Positions 45,501 to 52,796 of a stretch of 64,000 nt of DNA are shown here, piece by piece. The notes under the pieces are model-generated. The model did not search any database, had not been told where the DNA came from, and worked only from the letters and a program-made list of their open reading frames with translations. Numbering within the stretch: position 1 is the stretch's first letter; each line of letters starts with the position of its first letter. The DNA is from a bacterium (GTDB lineage: Bacteria > UBA10199 > 2-02-FULL-44-16 > JAAZCA01): assembly GCA_021810905.1 (NCBI GenBank), contig JAJZQH010000005.1, forward strand, positions 124,001 to 188,000, written 5' to 3'. The translations under genes were made by a program, and so were the position numbers.

Positions 45501-46236
45501 CAATCGTGAGAAGGCGGAGGAGCTCCTGAGAATCGCCGAGGCCGAGGGCCTTGAGAGGGGAGACGCGGACCTCGTCGCATGGGCGCGCTATACCGACGCG
45601 GACATGGCCTTCGAGTTTGAAGATCCGGTAGGCGCTCGTGCGCGGTTTGAGAGGCTTACGACGGAATTGAACGACGGGGAATTCAAGCTGCGCGTTGAAC
45701 TTTTGAGGGCGATTCTCGACGAGACGTCCACGCTTGACGAACTCCAGGCGCGTTTCACCTCGCTTGAGACAGCCTGCCTCGCCGGGCAACTGAAGGAATT
45801 GACCTGGGAGGTTTATTACGGCTGGGCCCACGCGGAACTTGCACGCGGCAATCGGGCGCAGGGAATACTGCTGCTCATCAAGGGAGTCGAAGTTATCGAT
45901 GAGCTGGCCGCCGCGCTGCCGGAGGAATATCGAGACCGCTACCGCGGCACGCGCGCACGGCGCAGGCTCATAGAAGATCTCAAAAAGCTCACGAAAGCCT
46001 CGGAAGGTCCAAAAGAGGAAAAACCGCGCGGTGCTTACGCGGCAAAACCAGGCATCGAGGGTGCTGCAGCCGAGAGGACGCCCACATATCCACCGGCCGA
46101 TTCGACTATCGGCAGGAAACCCTCGACCTCAGAAAAGACCGCGGCCGATAAAACTCTTGGTCGACCGGGCAAACCGGAGGCGGAGAAGACCGACGACAAG
46201 CCGGTAGAACCGGATGAGCCTACGCAGAAGGAGTGA
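42589..46236 (+). CDS. Ser/Thr protein kinase fused to AAA-type ATPase and TPR-like repeats
   Basis: A 1215-residue signalling protein. The kinase domain (about 10-280) has G-loop LGEGTFGEV, Lys43, a catalytic loop HFDIKSDN (H133, D135) in place of the usual HRD, DFG (D156) and MAPEL. A P-loop ATPase domain follows with Walker A GAQGMGKS (328-335) and Walker B MLLDDFH (405-411). Helical TPR-like repeats cover about 640-1130 (for example ALAYDLKDLDRLEPG). The C-terminus is disordered, with many Pro, Lys, Thr and Glu. It resembles the PknK-type kinase-ATPase-TPR layout. The ATG at 42589 follows ACGGGGGG. The acyl-CoA synthetase gene begins 30 bases after its stop. Confidence 0.9.
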   Translation: MMKREEEAAFQGNYELVSKLGEGTFGEVWLARDRKLNENVALKYLRLELADQETIDLFKGEFEILTQLKHAHLAQVHDFGFLPDQRQYYFTSEYCTGTTFIQAADGKPYEYIEEMLAQVLTALDYVHSQGIVHFDIKSDNILVADVGGHPQVKILDFGVAAKLKSISQTVAVGTPTYMAPELLIEGETVDHRADLYSVGMLLLRTFTGRFPFSVENTEDVYDWHVRGSLPEEIWEGVSIPRHMHDIIKKLLAKNPAERFSNARVALHFLNVATGKKYLSAEESLAVRIPREGPLVEREEIIAELKKRLDAAFSPGAAPEFGQSAVISGAQGMGKSRLVNEMRHAVELREVSFLEIVCEWQAPEWPKIESWLGLADRIPAEMSEDWQIRMRVDAIIEAAQRKPLCMLLDDFHKADRSTKNLLSQLLEKLERYRRDGRTVPIFLLTATEETLEGALTMTRLTAAGIAQYINLVLGETERTEAIATLLHQYSGGLPLLMVEGLRFLAPHLSKDEPIENLLPPPQIGLLYKERMDALSPEESDLLAELALIFRPIEMRSLAETLGEGHAQLVRLLERCQREELVVSIPAPDPARTLVQVSSQALALDIIRSLDPERGMRLSGVIAEGLSKIEGVPRNEIAYHTAKAGNVDKAIRIYEQASDEYKERHQIGPAADSITRAIAICPQTSASWPELLEKAANLLMVTGSLREAQHYLEKLEGRVTPSLEELRGLIALQTRQFDDAKAHYSRSLELTPKDRRFDRVLAENYIGISELQSGRLEEAVKIFLRTREEAAALPAEERSKVTNNSLGIALAFLGRTDEALAYDLKDLDRLEPGRNINRIALESEIGYVLMRASRYEEAIPHLRNSMELAEKSGVMHALFSTTGNLVGALLKEASYAEALEVLRRMGAYQERFGSVHDLIYNLLREGSVYLLLGMDEAAAANFTKGRRLSQEEGEQALQPWFALMLSYIERERGNREKAEELLRIAEAEGLERGDADLVAWARYTDADMAFEFEDPVGARARFERLTTELNDGEFKLRVELLRAILDETSTLDELQARFTSLETACLAGQLKELTWEVYYGWAHAELARGNRAQGILLLIKGVEVIDELAAALPEEYRDRYRGTRARRRLIEDLKKLTKASEGPKEEKPRGAYAAKPGIEGAAAERTPTYPPADSTIGRKPSTSEKTAADKTLGRPGKPEAEKTDDKPVEPDEPTQKE

Positions 46237-46266
46237 GCGCGCAGCGGTGCACTGTCAGGGGGTATC

Positions 46267-48210
46267 ATGGGTATGTTTCGAACTGAGGCGGATCAGAAGA
46301 AGGATGCGCTGTGCAACTACATCAATTCCGATCTCGGTTCAGAGCTGGACCGCACGATTTCCATCCCGCGCGTCTTCCTTCGCGCCGCGACGATGCATGA
46401 TTCCAAGCCCGCCCTCATGGAGAAGGCGGGAGGCGCCTGGGTGGGGCTCACTTTCGGACAGCTCCGCGATCGCGCATATGCGATGGCTGCGTCGCTTCTG
46501 GATCTGGAGTTGCCGGCGGGCGGCCGCGTGGCGATCTGGATGCGCAACTGCTGCGCATGGGCAATTACCGATCTCGGAACCATGCTGGCCGGCGGCGTCG
46601 TCGTCCCGATATACCAGTCGCTGGCGCCATCCATCATCAAATTCATCCTGCAGGACTCGAGCGTCTTCGCCATCGTCGTGGAGGATGAAGCGTGCCTGCG
46701 CGAAATTCGCAAGATTGAGGAAGAGCTGCCTGCGCTGAAACATATAATCGTGCGCGTGCCGTCGGAAGAGGCGAATGACGGAGGGCGTTCGTTCGATGCG
46801 ATCCTGCGCGAAGGCCGGCAGATGATCCCGGAGAGACGGCAAGAGCTCGCGAGCAGGCTGGAAGGAGTGGGGCGCGATGGCCTCGCCAGTATTATCTATA
46901 CCAGCGGAACTACGGGCAACCCCAAGGGCGTAATGCTCTCGCATCGCAACTTCCTCGCGGAAGTATACGGCCTGCTTTCCGTCACCGATGTCGACGAAAG
47001 CGATGTCTGTGTCTCGGTGTTGCCGCTTTCGCACGTCTTCGAGCGCACGGTCGGATACTATGCCCCGCTTTTCTGCGGAGCCACGATCGCCTATGCAGAG
47101 AACGTCAAGACCTTCAGCGATAACCTGCGGGAAGTTCGTCCGACCCTCTGTTGCGTGGTGCCATTGATCATGGAGAAGATGTACAACCGCATCGTGGAGG
47201 GGCTGCGCACGGCGAGCCCGCTGCGCCAGCGGATATTCATCTGGGCGCTTCGGGTCGGGTCGCGCGCCAAGGATCTGGAATCCGCTGCAGCAAAGGGACT
47301 CTACAGCGACCTCAGGCAGCGGCATCGTCCGGAAAATCGCGGCTGGCGGCCCCCGTCGCTGCTGCGCGCTCCGGCTCTCTTTCTCGCCAATCTCGTGGCC
47401 GATCTCCTGGTGTATCGCAAGGTGCGCGCGGCCCTCGGCGGGCGGCTCCACCGCTTCGTCACGGGCGGCGCCGCGATCCCAAAGCGGCTGGTCGCATTCT
47501 ACAAATACCTGCACATCAATATTTACGAAGGCTACGGTCTCACCGAGACGAGTCCCGTGGTCAGCTTCAACTACGTGGGAAATTTCAAACCAGGCACAAC
47601 CGGAAAACTGCTTCCTTCGGTGCAAGTGAAGTTTTCGCCCGAGGGGGAGATCCTCGTGAAGGGCCCGAACGTGATGATGGGCTACTACAATAATCCGCAA
47701 GCGACCGCGGAGGCGATCGACGCGGAGGGCTGGCTGCACACGGGCGATCTGGGAGAGTGGGACGAGGACAACTATCTCAAGATCACCGGCCGAATCAAAG
47801 ACCTGCTGGTTCTTTCCACCGGCAAGAACGTTCCTCCCATACCGATAGAGGAGCAACTGATCCGCTCGCCGCTGATCTCCCACGCGGTAGTGATAGGCAA
47901 CGACCGGAAATATGTCTCTGCCCTCATCTTCCCCGACATGGATGCGCTGCGTGCGATTGCGCTTGAGCATGGGCTCTCCACGCTGGCGGTCGAGGAGATG
48001 GCGCGCCACGAGGTTATCAGGAACTCCTTCGCGCAAGTTGTGGAGGAGGCGAATAAAAATTTTTCTCCGTACGAACAGGTCAAACGCTTCGAGCTCGTTC
48101 CGTATATCGTGGAGAAGGATCCGGAACTGATCACACCGACTCTCAAGATCAAACGAAAGGCGATCGAGAAACGCTTTCAGGGAGTCATAGAGCAGATGTA
48201 CGGCCAGTGA
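46267..48210 (+). CDS. Long-chain acyl-CoA synthetase (AMP-forming)
   Basis: A 647-residue enzyme that activates fatty acids to acyl-CoA through an acyl-adenylate. The AMP-binding motif YTSGTTGNPKGVML is near residue 208-222 and GYGLTETSPVVSFNY near 421. Later motifs include GWLHTGDLGEWDEDNYLKITGR. Overall length and a ~60-residue insertion after the first third resemble FadD15-type long-chain synthetases. There is no signal peptide. The ATG at 46267 follows GGGGGTATC; a second ATG six bases on is also possible. It lies 30 bases downstream of the kinase gene, suggesting co-transcription. Possible roles are recycling of free fatty acids released by lipases such as the divergent patatin. Confidence 0.92.
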   Translation: MGMFRTEADQKKDALCNYINSDLGSELDRTISIPRVFLRAATMHDSKPALMEKAGGAWVGLTFGQLRDRAYAMAASLLDLELPAGGRVAIWMRNCCAWAITDLGTMLAGGVVVPIYQSLAPSIIKFILQDSSVFAIVVEDEACLREIRKIEEELPALKHIIVRVPSEEANDGGRSFDAILREGRQMIPERRQELASRLEGVGRDGLASIIYTSGTTGNPKGVMLSHRNFLAEVYGLLSVTDVDESDVCVSVLPLSHVFERTVGYYAPLFCGATIAYAENVKTFSDNLREVRPTLCCVVPLIMEKMYNRIVEGLRTASPLRQRIFIWALRVGSRAKDLESAAAKGLYSDLRQRHRPENRGWRPPSLLRAPALFLANLVADLLVYRKVRAALGGRLHRFVTGGAAIPKRLVAFYKYLHINIYEGYGLTETSPVVSFNYVGNFKPGTTGKLLPSVQVKFSPEGEILVKGPNVMMGYYNNPQATAEAIDAEGWLHTGDLGEWDEDNYLKITGRIKDLLVLSTGKNVPPIPIEEQLIRSPLISHAVVIGNDRKYVSALIFPDMDALRAIALEHGLSTLAVEEMARHEVIRNSFAQVVEEANKNFSPYEQVKRFELVPYIVEKDPELITPTLKIKRKAIEKRFQGVIEQMYGQ

Positions 48211-48225
48211 TATTCAAACCTCCAT

Positions 48226-48319
48226 GTGTCATTGCGAGGAGCGAGAGCGACGTGGCAATCCCTGCAGACAGAGGCCTTACGGGGATTGCTTCGCTTCCTT
48301 CGGTCGCCCGCAATGACAC
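48226..48319. repeat. Inverted-repeat element of the GTCATTGCGAGG type
   Basis: A 94-base element that begins GTGTCATTGCGAGG and ends with the near-complement GCAATGACAC. The interior keeps pairing (GGCAATCCC with GGGGATTGC). I recall this repeat family as common in intergenic DNA of several bacterial phyla. It could form a long hairpin and act as a terminator for the acyl-CoA synthetase transcript. It contains no coding frame. Confidence 0.75.
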
Positions 48320-48433
48320 TCAGATATACTTTTCTCCAACTCCCTAATCTTCAAGAATGAATTGACTCCCAGACGTATAAACTTTAAAATGCCGCGCATC
48401 TGCATTGATTTCTTTCAAATTCGGGAGGTCATT

Positions 48434-49735
48434 ATGCGCCGTCGGGGGATCGTCGCAATCTTCTCTTTTCTTGCAGTCCTTGCGCTGGCATCGAATTCAG
48501 CCGCGCTCACCAAGGGGTTCGAGGCATCGAGCTTCCATCCGGCCGTGGATGACGGTCCTTATTTCACGATCTACGGGACTCCCACGCTCAAACAGTGGCA
48601 GTGGGTCGTGGGCACCGAAGGCAACTTCTCCTATCATCCCCTCCGAATGATGGTGAACGGCGTTAACGTGCAGGGAGTGGTGGACGACCTGATCGTTCAG
48701 GATGTCTTCTTCTCCGCGGGCCTTGTGGATCGCTGGCTCCAGTTCGGCATCGACGTGCCGGTCGCCTGGTGGGACAAGTGGCATGATCCCACGGTGGTGG
48801 GTGCGCCAGGGCAGAACAAAATGGCCATGGGTGATGTGCAGATCAATCTCAAGAGCGAATTCGTCTCTTTGGCCGATCATCGCGTTGGTTTCGGCCTCTT
48901 GCCGTTCATCACCCTCCCGTCCGGCAGCGGCAAGTACTTCAACGGGGCAGGCAACGTGACCGGCGGCGGCAAGCTGCTCCTGGAATTCCTGCCGTTCGAT
49001 TGCTGGCACATCGCCTTGAATACCGGCATCCTCGCGCGGCAGAAGTACGTGCTCTTCGACAAGGAAGTCTTTCATCAGCTGCTCTACGGGCTCGGCACGG
49101 CGGTTGATCTCGGCAAGGGCGTTTCGTTTGCGGCGGAAGTCAACGGCAGCGCGCGCTTGACGGGGCTCTTCCAGGAGAAGGTGGAGTCGCCTTTGGAAGG
49201 CGACGCAGGTCTCAAATACGCAATAGGCGACAGCGGCGTCACGGTCAACGCCGGCGGCGGCGCGGGTTTCATACGCGGTTCCGGCGCTCCCTCGTTCCGC
49301 GTATTTACGGGCGTGGCATACAAGAGCAAACTCAAGGAGAAGAAGGAGGCGCCGGCCACGGCGGCAGTGCTTCCCTTGAGCGACGTCAACAATGCCAAGG
49401 TCCACTTCAAGTTTAACAAGACCGAGTACGTCTCGGCGCAGGATACCGAGACAGTGAAGCACGTGGCCGATGTGCTCAAAGACAATCCAAAGGCCAAGGT
49501 CACGATCGTGGGTTACACCGATTCAACCGGCAGGGAGAGGTATAACCTGAAACTCTCCAAGCGTCGCGCCGAGAAAGTTAAGACCGATCTCGTTGCTGAC
49601 GGTATCGCGGCAGATCGTCTCTCCGTCCAGGGCAAGGATGCGTTAGATCCAGTCGCCACAAACAAGACAAAGGAAGGCCGCGCAGCGAACCGCCGTGCGG
49701 AGTTCAGGGTTGCGGAGTTCAAGGTCACGGAATAA
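48434..49735 (+). CDS. Outer-membrane protein with C-terminal OmpA domain
   Basis: A 433-residue protein with a signal peptide (cleavage probably after SNSAA-type Ala residues near 25). Alternating strands from about 30 to 290 suggest a beta-barrel. A short linker (KEKKEAPATAAVLP) joins a peptidoglycan-binding OmpA domain (about 315-425). The key motif VTIVGYTDSTGRERYNLKLS contains the Asp that binds diaminopimelate, and a later block ends EGRAANRRAEF. The ATG at 48434 follows CGGGAGGTC. Longer readings have no signal peptide. It links the outer membrane to the wall. The barrel is unlike the 8-strand E. coli OmpA. Confidence 0.88.
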   Translation: MRRRGIVAIFSFLAVLALASNSAALTKGFEASSFHPAVDDGPYFTIYGTPTLKQWQWVVGTEGNFSYHPLRMMVNGVNVQGVVDDLIVQDVFFSAGLVDRWLQFGIDVPVAWWDKWHDPTVVGAPGQNKMAMGDVQINLKSEFVSLADHRVGFGLLPFITLPSGSGKYFNGAGNVTGGGKLLLEFLPFDCWHIALNTGILARQKYVLFDKEVFHQLLYGLGTAVDLGKGVSFAAEVNGSARLTGLFQEKVESPLEGDAGLKYAIGDSGVTVNAGGGAGFIRGSGAPSFRVFTGVAYKSKLKEKKEAPATAAVLPLSDVNNAKVHFKFNKTEYVSAQDTETVKHVADVLKDNPKAKVTIVGYTDSTGRERYNLKLSKRRAEKVKTDLVADGIAADRLSVQGKDALDPVATNKTKEGRAANRRAEFRVAEFKVTE

Positions 49736-49739
49736 CACC

Positions 49740-49838
49740 AGAATCCAGAATAGGAATGAGGATGCCAGCAAGCTGTCGAAGGACTCTTCACATGCTATGC
49801 TGAATTCTGGATTCTGTATTCTGACTTCTGTTTTTTTC
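49740..49838. repeat. Inverted repeat with T-run between convergent genes
   Basis: AGAATCCAGAAT at 49740-49751 and its exact complement ATTCTGGATTCT at 49804-49815 enclose 52 bases. TGTATTCTGACTTCTG and seven T follow. It lies between the convergent OmpA-domain and secreted-protein genes and may act as a terminator. It resembles short dispersed repeats seen in other genomes. Confidence 0.55.
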
Positions 49839-49841
49839 GGT

Positions 49842-51383
49842 CTATCTCATGCGCCACTCCAAACCCGCGAGTGAGAGGGCTTGCCCTTTTGCACGCACGA
49901 GAAGCGTAACCGCGGGAAGCCACCACTCGTCAGTCGCGTCCTTTGCCTGCAGATCGAGTTCGTAGATTCGTCCGTCGGTCAGCCCCTGCAGTGCGTCGCC
50001 ATCAATCGTGAACGAACATGTTTCGGCCTCCCGCCAGGGCACAATTATCGCCCTCCCGTACGGCGTCGTGAGCCTCGCGCGATAGCGTCGTTTGGATTGC
50101 GCATCCGCCGCCTTAACAGCAAGATCCGTGCAGGAAACTGTAATGACGCCGCCCTCCGTTGCGAGAGAAAAATCGTCGAGTGGACTCAGTTCGCCGAACC
50201 ACTTCACCGCGATCGCATCGCGCCTGGACTTGAGGCCCTGCGCGTCTTTACTCGCTTGCGACTCGTCCGCGTAGTGCGCCGCCGAAATGATCGCATCTAT
50301 GAGTGGGTCGGTGAAGTCCGCTATGAGCCGCGTTGCCCAGTATGCGTCTCTCGATGTCATGATGGCAAAGGCCTCGTTGGTAAGCGATGCTCCCGCGTTC
50401 ATGAGGTTGGGCTCTGATCCGGGCTCTTCGATATCCGTGAGATTTAATAGCCAATGCTGCATGTATCCCTCGCCGTCCTCGCCGCCGGCAAAAACATCGA
50501 AGGCGGACCGCCCGCTGATCTTCACCCAGCCGATGAAGGCGGAGAAGAGGCGAAGCGCCCTGAGTTCGCGCCGATCCTGGTGGCGAAGGCGGTCGTTCTT
50601 GTCGATGAAGAGGCGGCCGGCAAACGCAAATCGTCCGACGGGCAGGCCCTCGGGAATGCGCGCGGCGACCGCGCGCGTCGAATGCGGCTGGTGTTCGAGC
50701 AATTTGCCCAATGCCTCCCGTGTCAGCTCCGATCTCTCGCCGTACCTCCCGAGTCTGCGTGCCCCGCTCGCGATCGTGAGCGAGCCTCGGTCCACGGTGA
50801 CGGGGCAGTGGGGCGCCGCGTTGTATCCCGCGGCGTGGAGGATGAGGGCCGCGGCAGTGGCGCGCGCGCTTTCAATGCCTTGCGCGTCCGGCGGATCGGG
50901 ATGCAGGATAAAGCCGGCGCCGGCGCTGTCGTCGACGAGGAGAGCCGGCGTATCGCCGCCTTCCGCCGCCTCGTGAACGAGGATCGGTCCTTTGAGCTCA
51001 GGGCAGCCGCCTGCCATATACGCCGCAATATCTTCAGTCGAAACGCCCGTGCGTCCGATGCGATTCGTAAACCATGAGGAATCCGCCACCTCTTCGAAGT
51101 TGTTCGTGTCGATTGCTTCGACTTTCAGGCCTGGAAGGTATTTCCTGGACATGCCGGCCAAACCAGCCGCCGCGGACGTGAGAGCTCTGATCTCGTCCTT
51201 CGTCCCGTGCAGATACCCGTCGAGAGGGTCATATGCATATCGAAGCGCGGGGAGCGTCTGCAGCGTGCGGTCGAGGTCCGCCATCCAGCGCACCGGCGGA
51301 TAGCGCAGTTCATAGGCGCCTGCAGCCCACGACGCGAGGAATATGAACGATGTAAATACCGACGTAAGGAAAAGTTTCTTCAT
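49842..51383 (-). CDS. Secreted protein coupled to a BamA-like barrel gene
   Basis: A 513-residue exported protein with a signal peptide (FIFLASWAAGAYE). It contains VADSSWFTNRIGRTGVSTED, PALLVDDSAGAGFILHPDPP and AALILHAAGYNAAPHCPVTV. I recall this order from a family of uncharacterised secreted proteins encoded beside BamA-like barrels, but I cannot name it. The usual form has DxxGxxYLLKFDP; here the Lys position is lost (AGFILHPDPP). Later RRELRALRLFSAFIGWVKIS fits the same pattern. The ATG at 51381-51383 overlaps the upstream stop. The protein is secreted to the periplasm or surface and probably works with the barrel next to it. Confidence 0.65.
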   Translation of the reverse strand: MKKLFLTSVFTSFIFLASWAAGAYELRYPPVRWMADLDRTLQTLPALRYAYDPLDGYLHGTKDEIRALTSAAAGLAGMSRKYLPGLKVEAIDTNNFEEVADSSWFTNRIGRTGVSTEDIAAYMAGGCPELKGPILVHEAAEGGDTPALLVDDSAGAGFILHPDPPDAQGIESARATAAALILHAAGYNAAPHCPVTVDRGSLTIASGARRLGRYGERSELTREALGKLLEHQPHSTRAVAARIPEGLPVGRFAFAGRLFIDKNDRLRHQDRRELRALRLFSAFIGWVKISGRSAFDVFAGGEDGEGYMQHWLLNLTDIEEPGSEPNLMNAGASLTNEAFAIMTSRDAYWATRLIADFTDPLIDAIISAAHYADESQASKDAQGLKSRRDAIAVKWFGELSPLDDFSLATEGGVITVSCTDLAVKAADAQSKRRYRARLTTPYGRAIIVPWREAETCSFTIDGDALQGLTDGRIYELDLQAKDATDEWWLPAVTLLVRAKGQALSLAGLEWRMR

Positions 51384-52687
51384 GGCTGTTTCCTGAGCAG
51401 CGTGAAGAGGAACTTGACTCCCTCGCCGCCGTAGGCCGCGCGGAAACGTATGACGATCACGCGCGTCGCTTCAAGATCGAATCCTCCTCCCGCCGAGTAT
51501 TTGAAATCCTTGAACGAAAAATTTGAGAGTCCGTCGAAGACGCGCCCGTAGTCAAACAGGACCATGCCGCGCAGACTCGAAAAGAGGGGGAAATAATATT
51601 CGGCGTTGAACACGGAGCTCGCGCGGCCGCGGAAACGTCCGCGGTCAAAGCCGCGCAGCCAGTGGTCTGCATCCAGCACGGTCATGCGGGGCATGGGCAT
51701 GCTGCCCGGGCTCTGCTGCAACCACCAGTGCGTACGGAGCATGAGCGTGTGCTCTGGAGACCAGAGAGGTATGTATTGGCTAAGCAGCAATCGTATGTCG
51801 TTGTAGCTGAAATTCCCTCCGCCGCCCATATATTGAAAGCGGCTGAATTCGAGCGCATGGACCCCGCCGCGGCGCGGGTCCCATGTTACGTCCCGCGAGT
51901 CGTGAGTGATTCCCGCGCCCATGCGGAGATAGGAGAGCCAGCGGCCGTATCCCGCTGGCGGGAAATCGGCGGGATCGATACCCGTGTTGGAGGCGTCACC
52001 GGTCGACGTGGCCGAGCCTCCCATGATGGCGTAGAGATCGAGAGTCTTTACCGGCGCCACCCCGAACCGCACGGCCCCGTCGAGATCCTGTTGGTTCCAG
52101 CTCGACTCGTTTGACTCAGGCGTATTGTTGCCCACGCCAAAGTAGTTAAATGAGCCCCGCTTCATCCAGGCTCCGTTGAATGCGAGTTCCACCGGGAGAT
52201 CGCCGATCCGGAGGAGCTCGATCTTTCCGAAGGAGATATCGGCGAACATGTCGAGGTTCACGTGTACGCGGTAGTCGGCGTCGATGTTGTTGCCCGGACC
52301 GAATATATCGAGCGCCTTGACGGCAAAGCCGCCGCCGAAACTCGATCCAGGGCTTTTGTCCATCACCGGATAGATCCAGATCCTGCGGGACTTGAACGAG
52401 AAAAAGTCCTCAACGCGTTCCGAATAGTGTTTGCGCTGCATCCACTCGATCGATTCGCCCAGCGGCCAGAGCACTGCCTTGAGTGCGTAGCTCGGGATTT
52501 CGAGAGGAAAGAGGACGATGCGCCTTGCAGTATAAGATGGCGGCGCCGTGACGCGGGATGCCGGTTCGTCTACAGCGATCGCCTGCGGAGGCGGGGGAGG
52601 GGGGCGCGTGGGCGCCCTCATCGCATAAGCAGGCCCTGCCGCGGCCATCAGCGCGAAGATCACTATGAACTCAAACGCCCTTCGCAA
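51380..52687 (-). CDS. BamA/TamA-like outer-membrane barrel protein
   Basis: A 435-residue protein. A signal peptide (RRAFEFIVIFALMAAAGPAYA) is followed by a Pro-rich linker and then barrel-like strands ending with the C-terminal surface-antigen signature region (VIVIRFRAAYGGEGVKFLFTL). There are no POTRA domains of the usual number. The start is a TTG at 52685-52687, because the signal peptide begins there and GGGGGAAAAA lies just upstream. A longer reading to another TTG at 52810 has no ribosome site. The ATG of the next gene overlaps its stop. It is divergent from the Nramp gene with 109 bases between starts. Confidence 0.75.
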   Translation of the reverse strand: MRRAFEFIVIFALMAAAGPAYAMRAPTRPPPPPPQAIAVDEPASRVTAPPSYTARRIVLFPLEIPSYALKAVLWPLGESIEWMQRKHYSERVEDFFSFKSRRIWIYPVMDKSPGSSFGGGFAVKALDIFGPGNNIDADYRVHVNLDMFADISFGKIELLRIGDLPVELAFNGAWMKRGSFNYFGVGNNTPESNESSWNQQDLDGAVRFGVAPVKTLDLYAIMGGSATSTGDASNTGIDPADFPPAGYGRWLSYLRMGAGITHDSRDVTWDPRRGGVHALEFSRFQYMGGGGNFSYNDIRLLLSQYIPLWSPEHTLMLRTHWWLQQSPGSMPMPRMTVLDADHWLRGFDRGRFRGRASSVFNAEYYFPLFSSLRGMVLFDYGRVFDGLSNFSFKDFKYSAGGGFDLEATRVIVIRFRAAYGGEGVKFLFTLLRKQP

Positions 52688-52796
52688 TTTTTCCCCCGAT
52701 GGATGCAGATTATGCGAGCGGCGGTACTTTGCCAACAGCTTACTCGTTGCTTCGCCAAAACGATCGTCGTATTCTGGGCCGTCAATCGGGGGATCG

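Noticed and set aside
46339-48036. A 565-codon open frame antisense to the acyl-CoA synthetase gene
   Set aside because: It mirrors codon positions of a clear enzyme gene, has no recognisable family and no ribosome site. Long antisense frames are expected in GC-rich coding DNA.
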